In this document: positions 26,280 to 34,760 of the stretch, piece after piece
Numbering within the stretch: the stretch's first letter is position 1
How the letters are laid out: every line of letters begins with the position of its first letter
Source of the DNA: Paenibacillus sp. JJ-223
Lineage (GTDB): Bacteria; Bacillota; Bacilli; Paenibacillales; Paenibacillaceae
Direction of reading: 5' to 3'
NCBI RefSeq assembly: GCF_927798175.1
Contig: NZ_CAKMMP010000005.1
Coordinates: forward strand, 248,001 to 312,000
DNA length: 64,000 bases
Position numbers and translations under genes: made by a program
The notes under the pieces: model-generated
Databases searched by the model: none
What the model was told of the DNA's origin: nothing
The model's input: the letters and a program-made list of their open reading frames with translations, nothing else

Positions 26280-27566
26280 TTATGGTATTTCCTCTGTTTT
26301 CCGATGCTGGTACAAGGCTGCACCTACAAATAACCAAAGAAAGACGTTTGAAGGAAACATCTCAAGTACATTCGTTGTAACACTTGCTGCTGCTACACCT
26401 ACAACAAGTCCGATCGCGGTTTGCGGTAACTTCAGGCGATCAGTCACAGGCAGCTGCTTCATTCGCTTTATGAGACTGTGCATTATCCACAAAAATAAGA
26501 TTGATATATACATGACCCCAATCAATCCTATTTGCTCATAAAAAGAGAAGAATTGGCTATCCACGGCATAATCTCTGGATTGTAGACCAATCATATTCAT
26601 TCGGCGACTGGCAGCTCCCACGGCGCCAATGCCGTTCCCAATCATCCCGTGCATCGTGAAGGGCGAGGTTAAACCATATCCCCAGTTCTGAAAACGGTCC
26701 AGCATGGACGTAACTGACAATAAGTTATAATTGTTCAAAACTTGTACCCCAAGCACAGTTGCCGCCGGAAGCAGGAAAAACACGCTGGACAACAACAACA
26801 AGTTGCGTTTGTTGTACTGACGCATATGGAGGAGGAACATGACAATCTGATACACTCCCCATAAGACCAACGCAGAACGAATGGTAGACATAAACAAAAA
26901 ACTAATCGTAAGCAGCTGAATCGATAGGCGAATTATTCGATAGTTTCTTGCCAAACGGACTTTCTCGGCAATTAGTCCTGAAATCAACAAGGCATAAGCA
27001 TATCCGTCTGGTGAATAGGTGATCGAGGGTAGACGCGGTACTCCCTCAAAATAATTTTTTATATTTACGCCATAGACGAATCCAAGCGAGATCAGCTTCT
27101 CTATTCCAAGCGAATATTGAATAAGCCAGCCTATAATGAGAAGGACCAGGATGAACAAATTTGTTCTAGCGAACAACTCCACAGCATTGAATTTAGCGAT
27201 TAACATGCCAATGAATACCATCATCATCGGCAAAAAGGTAATCTTGAATCCATAAATCAGCGCAACGAAACTTCCTCCAAGCAACAAATTCAATGAACCT
27301 AAGAAAAATATAGATCCTAGCAAAAATAGAAAGGGTACAATAAATGTTCTTTGCTCGTGATACACTTTGCTTAAAGCATAAATGGCCAACAAGGACATTC
27401 CCACATCTTTGAGAGAACGAACAATGATATTGTCGACATATATAGAAATTAGTCCATAACATGCCAAGTATACTAACAAAGCATGGATCGAAAGCTTCAA
27501 CAGCGAATGCTTAGGTTCAACCAAAGATATCCCGTATACGGGTCTTCCCATCTCTATAGATGCCAT
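26280..27566 (-). CDS. Wzy-type O-antigen/EPS polymerase
   Basis: 428 aa, about 10-12 hydrophobic segments with one larger outside loop (about 280-345, containing GNGIGAVGAASRR), the arrangement of O-antigen polymerase/ligase (Wzy/WaaL) proteins. It would join flipped repeat units on the outer face of the membrane. Such proteins have little sequence conservation, so the call leans on topology and on sitting between glycosyltransferases in a Wzx/Wzy operon. The start lies 8 bases after the previous stop, with GGGGG upstream. Confidence 0.85.
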   Translation of the reverse strand: MASIEMGRPVYGISLVEPKHSLLKLSIHALLVYLACYGLISIYVDNIIVRSLKDVGMSLLAIYALSKVYHEQRTFIVPFLFLLGSIFFLGSLNLLLGGSFVALIYGFKITFLPMMMVFIGMLIAKFNAVELFARTNLFILVLLIIGWLIQYSLGIEKLISLGFVYGVNIKNYFEGVPRLPSITYSPDGYAYALLISGLIAEKVRLARNYRIIRLSIQLLTISFLFMSTIRSALVLWGVYQIVMFLLHMRQYNKRNLLLLSSVFFLLPAATVLGVQVLNNYNLLSVTSMLDRFQNWGYGLTSPFTMHGMIGNGIGAVGAASRRMNMIGLQSRDYAVDSQFFSFYEQIGLIGVMYISILFLWIMHSLIKRMKQLPVTDRLKLPQTAIGLVVGVAAASVTTNVLEMFPSNVFLWLFVGAALYQHRKTEEIP

Positions 27567-27574
27567 CTATATGT

Positions 27575-28768
27575 TTAACCCCCATGTCTGATCAGCTTAT
27601 CGTAAATATTCACATGGTTTGAGAGAAGATAAGATTCATTGAAGGTCTGGCTGTGGTTATAGCAACGTTCTTTTATTTTTTCTTTCTGCTCCTCACTCAA
27701 ATGAAAATACCGCAAAATGGACTGCTTGATCGCCTCTGAGCTTTGGCGATCAAACGAAAAATCGTCCGCATCCAGCAAAATTTCCACCATTCCTCCGACA
27801 CGCGATGCATACACCGGTGTCCCTACTTGATAGGATTCAATGACCACTCTTCCAAATGGCTCCCCCCAAATCGAAGGGACAATGACAAGGTCCATCGCTG
27901 CCATCTGTCTGGCAATCTCCGTTTTGGCAATTTTCCCTTCAAATTTGATGCGATTATCCGAGGCTGCGGATTGTTGTAACGAAGAAAGCAGAGGACCTTC
28001 GCCAAAAATATGCAGTTGACCTGCAATATCTGGCCCAAGCTCCTTGAATGCCTCAATCAGATACTGAACGCCCTTCACTTCGGTAAGTTGGCCAAAATAC
28101 CCGATATGGAGCGGGCCATTTACGTTCACTTTTTTCTGTTCGTATAGCTCTGCCGCATCTGCATCATTTTCTACAATGTTGTGCACGACATGTTTGCTGG
28201 AGCCCTCGAAAAATCCAAGTCCGGTGTGAGTCCCAAGAATATGGCCGGAAATGCCAATGACGGACGAGATCGTTTGACTGGATTTTCGTGAAAAGACTCT
28301 ATAGATCTTGGAATAAACCGATATACCAATCGGTTCGATCAAAGAGTAATCCCGAAGCGTATGTACAACCGGAATATTCAGCTCACGGGCAGCTCTCCAG
28401 ATCGCCAAGCTAATACCTGGTAGATTTTGCGTATGGACCAGATCGGGCCTTTCGCGGACAAGAATCTCTTTAATGTGCCGATATTGCCTCAGGTTGAATA
28501 TATCCTGAATGCGCCACATGACTTTACTTGCCACCGATGATTGCCTCTCGATATCTCCAACCCAGTACTGATTGTTATAAGGCAAACGGAATACATCGAT
28601 TCCATTCACACGGTCGAGTTGGACCTTTCTGTCGTTATGCCGGCCAACGGTCACGACTTGAACTTCATATCGACGACGCAACGTCTGTGCCAGGATTTGG
28701 GTGGACACCTCAGCCCCCCCAATGATGTTCGGCGGATAGAGGCTGTGGGCAATTAATACTTTGGCCAT
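27575..28768 (-). CDS. Glycosyltransferase family 4
   Basis: 397 aa, GT-B fold. LYPPNIIGGAEVSTQILAQ at the N-terminus, GYFGQLTEVKGVQYLIEAF and PSIWGEPFGRVVIESYQVGTPVYAS in the donor domain. The donor-site acidic motif reads GEPFGRVVIE, a recognised GT4 variant of the E-x7-E. The gene begins 4 bases after the stop of the epimerase gene, so it is translated from the same message; its ribosome site is weak, suggesting coupling. Confidence 0.9.
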   Translation of the reverse strand: MAKVLIAHSLYPPNIIGGAEVSTQILAQTLRRRYEVQVVTVGRHNDRKVQLDRVNGIDVFRLPYNNQYWVGDIERQSSVASKVMWRIQDIFNLRQYRHIKEILVRERPDLVHTQNLPGISLAIWRAARELNIPVVHTLRDYSLIEPIGISVYSKIYRVFSRKSSQTISSVIGISGHILGTHTGLGFFEGSSKHVVHNIVENDADAAELYEQKKVNVNGPLHIGYFGQLTEVKGVQYLIEAFKELGPDIAGQLHIFGEGPLLSSLQQSAASDNRIKFEGKIAKTEIARQMAAMDLVIVPSIWGEPFGRVVIESYQVGTPVYASRVGGMVEILLDADDFSFDRQSSEAIKQSILRYFHLSEEQKEKIKERCYNHSQTFNESYLLSNHVNIYDKLIRHGG

Positions 28769-28772
28769 AGGA

Positions 28773-29735
28773 TCAGGTCGTCCCCAGCAGCATGGAACGA
28801 TAATGTTCGATCATGCGACCGAGCCCCTCTTCCAGACCGATTTTCGGCTCCCAATCCAGCAATTTTTTGGCTTTGTCAATGACCGGTCTTCTGACTTTGG
28901 GATCATCCTGAGGCAAAGGCATATATACGATATGGCTCTCCGACTGTGTAAGCCGCTTAACGAGGTGAGCCACTTCAAGCACGCTGTATTCGGATGGGTT
29001 ACCGATGTTTACAATTTCCCCTTCTGCCTGATCCGATGCCATCAATTTTTGCAATCCCTGGATGTTATCGTCCACATAGCAGAATGACCGGGTCTGCGAA
29101 CCATCCCCATATACGGTAATATCTCGACCAGTCAGCGCTTGGGTCACAAAATTCGAAATTACCCGACCATCGTCGTTGCGCAACCCCGCAGAATACGTAT
29201 TAAAAATGCGAGCTACCCTCACGGCTACCTGATGCTTCGTATAATATTCGTAACAGAGCACTTCACCTAAACGTTTGGACTCATCGTAACAAGCTCGTGG
29301 TCCCCATGTGTTCACGTAACCACGATAGCTTTCAGGCTGCGGATGCACTTCCGGATCACCATAAGCTTCACTTGTGCTGGAGTAGAGGAACCGTGCTCCT
29401 TTGAGGCGAGCAAGCTCCAGCATATGATACGTCCCTTGTGTGTTGACCCAAATTGTACCCAAAGAATCGGCTTGATAAAATTTGGGCGAAGCTGGTGATG
29501 CAAGATGGTAGATTTCATCCAGAGGCTCATCGTCTAGAAAACTCAACGACGCAGGAACGGTAACATCCGCTTCGACAAAAGAAAAGAGGGGGCTTTCCGC
29601 CACCTCTTGTAAATTGGATATAACGCCGGTGGACAGATTATCCAATCCGGTAACACGATGGCCTTGCCCAACCAGAGATTTGACGAGATGTGAACCCAAG
29701 AACCCGGCTGCGCCCGTCACAACGATATGTTTCAA
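28773..29735 (-). CDS. UDP-glucuronate decarboxylase (UDP-xylose synthase)-like epimerase
   Basis: 320 aa, short-chain dehydrogenase/epimerase fold. NAD site TGAAGFLGSH; catalytic Ser/Thr in SSTSEAYGDP; YDESKR as catalytic Tyr and Lys. The strings HLASPASPKFYQ, GPRACYDESKR and VYGDGSQTRSF are those of UXS enzymes, which turn UDP-GlcA into UDP-xylose; with ugd in the same operon the substrate is at hand. A generic NAD-dependent epimerase is the alternative. GGAG fits the TTG at 29735 (spacing about 10); the GTG at 29744 is only one base from it. Confidence 0.82.
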   Translation of the reverse strand: MKHIVVTGAAGFLGSHLVKSLVGQGHRVTGLDNLSTGVISNLQEVAESPLFSFVEADVTVPASLSFLDDEPLDEIYHLASPASPKFYQADSLGTIWVNTQGTYHMLELARLKGARFLYSSTSEAYGDPEVHPQPESYRGYVNTWGPRACYDESKRLGEVLCYEYYTKHQVAVRVARIFNTYSAGLRNDDGRVISNFVTQALTGRDITVYGDGSQTRSFCYVDDNIQGLQKLMASDQAEGEIVNIGNPSEYSVLEVAHLVKRLTQSESHIVYMPLPQDDPKVRRPVIDKAKKLLDWEPKIGLEEGLGRMIEHYRSMLLGTT

Positions 29736-29760
29736 TCCGATCACGCTCCATTATAATAGG

Positions 29761-30429
29761 TCAAAACGTATTGCTTTTAATCATGACACGTAGGGTTTGA
29801 ATGATAATTTTGATGTCCATGCTCAAGGAAACATTCGAAATATAATGGAAATCATACTGCAGATTGTGGTGAATCGGCTCTTTGCGCGCTTCACTGACCT
29901 GCCACAAGCCGGTTATTCCGGGTTTCACAATAAACCGTCTGCGTTCCAGCTCGGTGTACTCTTGCTCAACAATCGTTTTTATCTCCGGCCTCGGCCCGAT
30001 AAAACTCATTTCTCCTTTAAGAATATTCAACAGCTGCGGCAATTCATCCAGACTCGTCTTGCGAAGGATTCTGCCGATTCGGGTTATCCGCGGGTCTAGA
30101 CTGCTTGTAGGAGAAACACTGTACTTGGGTGCATCCGTATACATGGTTCTGAATTTATAAATGCTGAACTTCGTACCATTCTTTCCATAGCGATCCTGGC
30201 GAAATAGAACGGGTCCTCGAGAATCGAGTTTGATCATAATAGCTACAAGGATCATCACAGGTGAAACGGCGAGCAACAGTACGGCTGCTACCATGACATC
30301 GATAAACGGTTTCCAGAAATCCGCATAACCTCCAACTCGCCGGGAACAAGTCTGATCCAGGACTGCTGCAGTTCCCTCTTGCACGGCAGCTTCACGGTTT
30401 ACTACATATTCCGGTCCTGAGAGGTTCAC
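29761..30429 (-). CDS. Initiating sugar-phosphate transferase (bacterial sugar transferase family)
   Basis: 222 aa. Transfers the first sugar-1-phosphate to undecaprenyl phosphate at the inner face of the membrane, which starts each repeat unit. One hydrophobic segment (about 40-65), then the family core: [44 protein letters not shown] and [10 protein letters not shown]. It lacks the long N-terminal multi-span part of WbaP. The start is a GTG that overlaps the galU stop by 4 bases, with GGAGGGG 7 bases upstream. Confidence 0.94.
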   Translation of the reverse strand: MNLSGPEYVVNREAAVQEGTAAVLDQTCSRRVGGYADFWKPFIDVMVAAVLLLAVSPVMILVAIMIKLDSRGPVLFRQDRYGKNGTKFSIYKFRTMYTDAPKYSVSPTSSLDPRITRIGRILRKTSLDELPQLLNILKGEMSFIGPRPEIKTIVEQEYTELERRRFIVKPGITGLWQVSEARKEPIHHNLQYDFHYISNVSLSMDIKIIIQTLRVMIKSNTF

Positions 30430-31337
30430 AGACTATCCCCTCCACCCACAAGCATACGATGCTTCAAATGCTCTCTCATCAAGATATCTTCAATGGCGGT
30501 TAGTACGGGCGCACGAAGTTCTGCATTGTTCAGTGCGAAATCAAGCGTGGTCAGAATGTAACCAAGCTTCTCTCCCACATCGTAACGAGTTCCTTCAAAA
30601 TCATAGGCATATAAGCCCTTATCAACATTCAACTTTTGTAGTGCATCTGTTAATTGGATTTCTCCCCCAGCGCCGATATGCTGCGCTTCCAGATACCGAA
30701 ATACATCCGGCGTCAAAATGTAACGGCCCATAATGGCCAGATTGGAGGGAGCCGAGCCCAGAGGTGGCTTCTCCACCATGCTGCTAACCGAGGACAATCG
30801 ACCTTCCGTATGCAAAGGATCAATGATACCATAACGGTATGTTTCGCTTGGACTCACCGTTTTCACACCCAGAACCGATTGTTGAACCTCCTCATACTGC
30901 TGGATCAACTGTCTGGTGCAAGGTACGTCAGAAACAACAATATCATCGCCAAGCAGTACGGCAAACGGTTCATTACCAATAAAGTTCCGCGCACACCAGA
31001 CGGCATGCCCGAGACCTAGAGGCTCCTTTTGTCGTATGTAATGAATATCAACGTTAGAGGATTTTTTGACCTCTTCAAGCAAGGAGTGTTTCCCTTTTTC
31101 CAGCAAATTCTGCTCCAGCTCAAACGCACTGTCAAAATGATCCTCAATGGCACGTTTGCCTTTACCTGTCACAATGATAATATCCTCGATCCCTGAAGCA
31201 ATGGCTTCCTCTACAATGTATTGAATGGTTGGCTTGTCTACGATAGGGAGCATTTCTTTAGGCATCGCCTTCGTGGCAGGCAAAAATCGGGTTCCCAAAC
31301 CCGCCGCAGGAATGATTGCTTTCCTAACTCTACTCAT
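30426..31337 (-). CDS. galU: UTP-glucose-1-phosphate uridylyltransferase
   Basis: 303 aa. Makes UDP-glucose, the source of UDP-GlcA and UDP-xylose in this operon. Nucleotidyltransferase signature [22 protein letters not shown] at residues 8-28, [13 protein letters not shown], and the Asp of LLGDDIV. The frame is open 26 codons beyond the chosen ATG at 31337, but GGGTGG and family length support this start. It follows a 230-base gap with palindromes and may have its own control. Confidence 0.95.
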   Translation of the reverse strand: MSRVRKAIIPAAGLGTRFLPATKAMPKEMLPIVDKPTIQYIVEEAIASGIEDIIIVTGKGKRAIEDHFDSAFELEQNLLEKGKHSLLEEVKKSSNVDIHYIRQKEPLGLGHAVWCARNFIGNEPFAVLLGDDIVVSDVPCTRQLIQQYEEVQQSVLGVKTVSPSETYRYGIIDPLHTEGRLSSVSSMVEKPPLGSAPSNLAIMGRYILTPDVFRYLEAQHIGAGGEIQLTDALQKLNVDKGLYAYDFEGTRYDVGEKLGYILTTLDFALNNAELRAPVLTAIEDILMREHLKHRMLVGGGDSL

Positions 31338-31364
31338 AAAAACCACCCTATCCTCTAATATTTT

Positions 31365-31383
31365 TATGAAACTAGATTTCATA
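31365..31383. promoter_or_regulatory. Palindrome before galU
   Basis: TATGAAA-CTAGA-TTTCATA, perfect 7-bp arms, 28 bases upstream of the galU ATG. Candidate operator or RNA hairpin; the regulator is unknown. Confidence 0.5.
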
Positions 31384-31455
31384 ACAACATAAAAGATGAT
31401 TATTTGATTGGGCATTTAACCCTACCTCACATCACACCCTCGACGATGAACGTCT

Positions 31456-31503
31456 AAGGTACACTACCCACAGTGTGACCGAGTGTCTACCTTGATAGAG
31501 GTA
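31456..31503 (-). other. Overlapping inverted repeats in the cpsD-galU gap
   Basis: AAGGTACACT (31456-31465) pairs with AGTGTCTACCTT (31482-31493, one bulge). TACCT inside the second arm can instead pair with AGGTA (31499-31503). The two stems exclude each other, the layout of an RNA switch, but no T-run follows on the minus strand. The 31338-31568 gap shows no gene. Confidence 0.4.
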
Positions 31504-31568
31504 TAGTAGACATGACCTTGGAAATGTTAATAACGACGATTGAATGGACTGTCAGACGACACTACCTT

Positions 31569-32243
31569 TTAAGCATCCTCGCCATACTGTCCCTTGGATA
31601 GCTGAACGTTGTTCAGCGCCGCTCCAAGTATACGTGCATTAACATGTTCCAGATGAGCTTTAGCCTTTTTGACGAGATCTTTCTTGACTTTGCCCGCACT
31701 CACTACAAGAATGACTCCATCCACCAAGGAACTGATAATCAGTGCATCTGATACGGCTAACACAGGAGGTGTATCAAATAGGATAACGTCATACTCTTCC
31801 TTCAAATCTTCGAGCAACGCGAGCATTTTTCGCGATCCGATCATTTCCGAAGGATTAGGAGGAATTGGACCAGATGTAAGCACATGCAGTCCTTCAACAC
31901 CGGTCTCCCTCAGAACCTCCGTGATTTGGTATTGACTCGACAATACACTCGTCAGGCCAATATGGTTCGGCACATTAAACATTCGATGCACTGCCGGCTT
32001 CCGCAGATCGGTATCCATAAGTAACACTTTCTTCCCTACTTGCGCATAGGCTACGGCCAAATTTCCAATCGTTGTTGTCTTGCCCTCGCCCGATATCGCG
32101 GAAGCAATCATAATCGTTCTGATCTGGCTGTCGATGGACGAAAATTGAATATTCGTCCGCAGTTTACGATATGCCTCCGACGAGTTGGATTGGGGGTTAG
32201 CCATCGTGATGAGGCCGCCTTTATCATTGGTTTGCCGTGGCAT
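31569..32243 (-). CDS. Tyrosine-protein kinase CpsD/CapB type
   Basis: 224 aa. BY-kinase that with the Wzz-like modulator controls chain length and export. Walker A SGEGKTT, Walker A-prime LLMDTDLRKP, Walker B VILFDTPP. The C-terminus ends LSKGQYGEDA: a single tyrosine where the family normally has a tyrosine cluster. The start ATG at 32243 lies 9 bases after AGGTG and overlaps the modulator gene by 20 bases; a GTG at 32255 is possible. It precedes the 230-base gap before galU. Confidence 0.92.
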   Translation of the reverse strand: MPRQTNDKGGLITMANPQSNSSEAYRKLRTNIQFSSIDSQIRTIMIASAISGEGKTTTIGNLAVAYAQVGKKVLLMDTDLRKPAVHRMFNVPNHIGLTSVLSSQYQITEVLRETGVEGLHVLTSGPIPPNPSEMIGSRKMLALLEDLKEEYDVILFDTPPVLAVSDALIISSLVDGVILVVSAGKVKKDLVKKAKAHLEHVNARILGAALNNVQLSKGQYGEDA

Positions 32244-32976
32244 ACTGACCGTCACCTACTTTCTTTGGATGTGCCGAATTTAGCTTAGATGCACGTGCTT
32301 CCTCTTTTCTAATCTTGGAGATCACGGCAAGGGCCGGGATACCAAGCTCCTTCTCCAGCTCATCTTCTGTTTTAATCGTGTCATCCAAATATTCCAATAA
32401 AATCACAAAACCTACAGCAAGCAAGAGACCAACAAAAAAGCTGACCATAATATTCATCGTTGGATTGAAATTAATAGGTTTGGACACTTCTGTCGGTTTG
32501 GCCTCGCTTAGAATTGTCACATTGTCGACCTTCATAATAGTAGGGATTTGTTTTTGAAATACCTTCGCGACGGCATTCGCTGTTTTAGCGGCTTTTTCGT
32601 AGGACACTCCAAGGGCGGTCAAGTTCATCACTTGAGACTCGTTTGCGGTAGATACCTTGATGTTACGAAGCAGTTGATTCGCGTCTAAACCAAGATCGGG
32701 GTATGTAGTAACCACTTTATCGAGGATGGCTGAAGATTTAATGATTTCCATGTATGAACTGATCACCTTTATATTCGTCTGAATCGAAGAAATATCGAGA
32801 CTAGGCACTCCATCCGTATTGTACGCCTGATTCACGATTAATTTGGTGTTCGCTTCATATATAGGAGTAGTAAAGAAATAACTTTTCACCCCAGCTCCTA
32901 CGCAGGCAACCAACACAAATGTGACAATGATCCAGATTCGTTTACGCAAAATCTTCATGTACTCTTTAAGTTCCAC
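32224..32976 (-). CDS. Wzz/CpsC-type chain-length modulator of the tyrosine kinase
   Basis: 250 aa. Two membrane segments (about 14-36 and 170-192) enclose an extracellular domain; the proline-rich PTEVSKPINFNP before the second segment is the Wzz signature. A cytoplasmic tail of about 55 residues would activate CpsD. GGAGG spaced 7 bases from a GTG at 32976 gives the start. Modulator and kinase are split as in other Gram-positives, where Proteobacteria have a fused Wzc. Confidence 0.92.
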   Translation of the reverse strand: MELKEYMKILRKRIWIIVTFVLVACVGAGVKSYFFTTPIYEANTKLIVNQAYNTDGVPSLDISSIQTNIKVISSYMEIIKSSAILDKVVTTYPDLGLDANQLLRNIKVSTANESQVMNLTALGVSYEKAAKTANAVAKVFQKQIPTIMKVDNVTILSEAKPTEVSKPINFNPTMNIMVSFFVGLLLAVGFVILLEYLDDTIKTEDELEKELGIPALAVISKIRKEEARASKLNSAHPKKVGDGQYATANQ

Positions 32977-33034
32977 GCCATTTCCTCCATTCAAATCTGC
33001 TTTTTAATTCACCTGATGGCCTTGCCGCTGGTTG

Positions 33035-33787
33035 TCAAAACAGGAACCTTCGTCTTCGGGTTAACTTTTCGCCCTTCACTCTTCTGTTCCACCATAATGA
33101 ACCTGCATTATCCTGCAAAACTTGAACGAATCTGTGCCCAAACTTACGTTCAATTAGTGCATAAGCCTCTCGCAATGCAAACGTCCTCACTTGAATGTCA
33201 TGAGCATCCGATGAAATGAAATGAAATCCGTTTTCTTTGCAAAAATGAAAACACCATTTCTGAACTTTCCGCCCGAAAAGCCCCGTGAACGATTGGGATG
33301 TAAGCTGGCATAATCCACCTTGCCTCAAATACTCTGCTAACAATTTCGGCTTGCGCAGCAAAACGCGATTTCTTTCCGGATGAGCAAGAATCGGAACAAT
33401 GCCCGCCATTTTGAGTTCATATAAAATGTCGGACAACTTCGGGGGAATGTGGTCAAAGGGCAATTCCAGCAGCATGTAACGGCTTCCGGCCAGCGTGCAG
33501 CATCTTCCGGCGTACAGGTCATCGATCAGGTTATCATGTACCCTGATCTCTTGTCCGGGGCGAATCTCCAGGTGAATATTACGCTCTCCCAGCTCTTCCT
33601 GAAGCAGTTTCACTGCCTGATTGACCACAATCGGGTCATTATTATAATGCCCGTTCAAGTGATGCGGAGTGGCAATAATGGAGGTAATTCCGGAGACTGC
33701 CGCCTTCTCGGCCATAGCGACGGATTGTTCCACATGGAAGGGACCATCATCCAGACCGAATAAAATGTGGCAGTGTATTTCAACCAT
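33035..33787 (-). CDS. PHP-family tyrosine phosphatase CpsB/YwqE type
   Basis: 250 aa. Metal-dependent phosphatase that removes phosphate from the CpsD kinase. The PHP metal-site motifs are present: EIHCHILFGLDDGP, ATPHHLNGHY, LAHPERN and SSDAHD. GAGGAAG 7 bases before the ATG at 33787 decides between two close starts. The C-terminal end is basic (RRVKGEKLTRRRRF). It stands at the head of the EPS genes, 149 bases after the PilZ-like gene, with no terminator between. Confidence 0.92.
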   Translation of the reverse strand: MVEIHCHILFGLDDGPFHVEQSVAMAEKAAVSGITSIIATPHHLNGHYNNDPIVVNQAVKLLQEELGERNIHLEIRPGQEIRVHDNLIDDLYAGRCCTLAGSRYMLLELPFDHIPPKLSDILYELKMAGIVPILAHPERNRVLLRKPKLLAEYLRQGGLCQLTSQSFTGLFGRKVQKWCFHFCKENGFHFISSDAHDIQVRTFALREAYALIERKFGHRFVQVLQDNAGSLWWNRRVKGEKLTRRRRFLF

Positions 33788-33936
33788 AACCAAACTTCCT
33801 CAATGTATGCTCCTCCTCGCCCCGTATTTCTTGCGCAATTGTTTTGGTGTTAAAGAACTAATGCATAACGACATAAAATATAGTAAAATGGCGTTAAGTA
33901 ATGCTTGTTTAGAAAATGTTTAGATTGCCTTCGACT

Positions 33937-34371
33937 TTATATGGTAAAATCGATGTAATGGATGTTTTTCGCACTAATCGCGGGTTGCGGCGATTTTTCA
34001 TACGGATCTCGCGGAACTACCGGAAACTGCACATCTCGAAGCATGTTGTTTAACTGTCCTGTTATATATAGTGCTTGCTCTTGCTGAATATGCAGCTTTG
34101 AATGATACAATATCAGCTCTCCAAACGGCTGCTTCCATTGAAGTACGGCTTGAAGCCGCAAGCACGCATGATGATCTTCCACGTCCAATCCGATCACCAT
34201 TTCCGGTGAGATGGGCAGGTCTAGATCGCTAAGGAACGTGAGCTCCTTGGTATCCATGCCGAGCAGCATAACTGGACGCCGCTTTCGTTCTACCTGTTTG
34301 CCTTGAAACGCGTGAATGTACATATGAACGTTTAGTTCCAATTTGGCCCACTCGCTTAACATTGGTTCCAT
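33937..34371 (-). CDS. Hypothetical protein with a PilZ-like beta-barrel pattern
   Basis: 144 aa, soluble. Residues 28-100 alternate short strands in the manner of PilZ domains: basic ERKRRPVMLLGM, then KELTFLSDLDLPISPEMVIGLDV, then LRLQAVLQWKQPFGELILYHSKL. The c-di-GMP motifs RxxxR and D/NxSxxG are not clearly present, so it may be a non-binding PilZ or something else. AAAGGA precedes the ATG. The promoter at 34497-34525 with two operators drives it, and with no terminator it could read into the EPS operon. Confidence 0.6.
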   Translation of the reverse strand: MEPMLSEWAKLELNVHMYIHAFQGKQVERKRRPVMLLGMDTKELTFLSDLDLPISPEMVIGLDVEDHHACLRLQAVLQWKQPFGELILYHSKLHIQQEQALYITGQLNNMLRDVQFPVVPRDPYEKSPQPAISAKNIHYIDFTI

Positions 34372-34470
34372 GTTTTCATTCCTTTAAAGGATGGGATAGC
34401 CCGCAATATGACGCATCTTGCCGGATGTATATTGTGCAGGCAGCTTGGTTACACTTAAATTATTCCAAAT

Positions 34471-34485
34471 GATACATTTCGTAAC
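34471..34485. promoter_or_regulatory. Second GATAC-type operator (one mismatch)
   Basis: GATAC-ATTTC-GTAAC, one base from a perfect dyad, at about +5 to +19 of the minus promoter, centre 33 bp (three helical turns) from the perfect site at 34504-34518. Confidence 0.6.
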
Positions 34486-34496
34486 TCTATAGGTTC

Positions 34497-34525
34497 AATT
34501 TACGATACAATAAGTATCATGTCAA
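34497..34525 (-). promoter_or_regulatory. Promoter of the PilZ-like gene with an operator in its spacer
   Basis: TTGACA (34520-34525), 17-base spacer, TAAATT (34497-34502) on the minus strand. The spacer contains GATAC-AATAA-GTATC (34504-34518), a perfect 5-bp-arm dyad. Repression by the XRE protein encoded 236 bases away, on the other strand, is the simplest model. Confidence 0.75.
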
Positions 34526-34760
34526 GCGGTATTTGGACATGGTTCTTTTGATATACGACAATATGAGATGTCCTTAGACAGAACTATATTTGGTCAGAAT
34601 CCATGGGAAGATATTACTTTTTCGAACTGGGCCCGGGATAAATATTGACTTGATCGGAATGCCGGATCTTGTTCGACGTATTGCAGATAGCTGCCCTGAT
34701 CAAAATAATGGCTTGGGATCGTTGAAAATTATTTGACTTGGCGTTCAGGGGGATAAGCTT

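Noticed and set aside
18138..28768. Recent insertion of the EPS genes by a mobile element
   Set aside because: Base composition falls between 22 and 28 kb, but no transposase, integrase or flanking repeats are visible.
33794..33936. Separate sigma-A promoter for cpsB around TATATT at 33 kb
   Set aside because: No acceptable -35 at 16-18 base spacing could be found.
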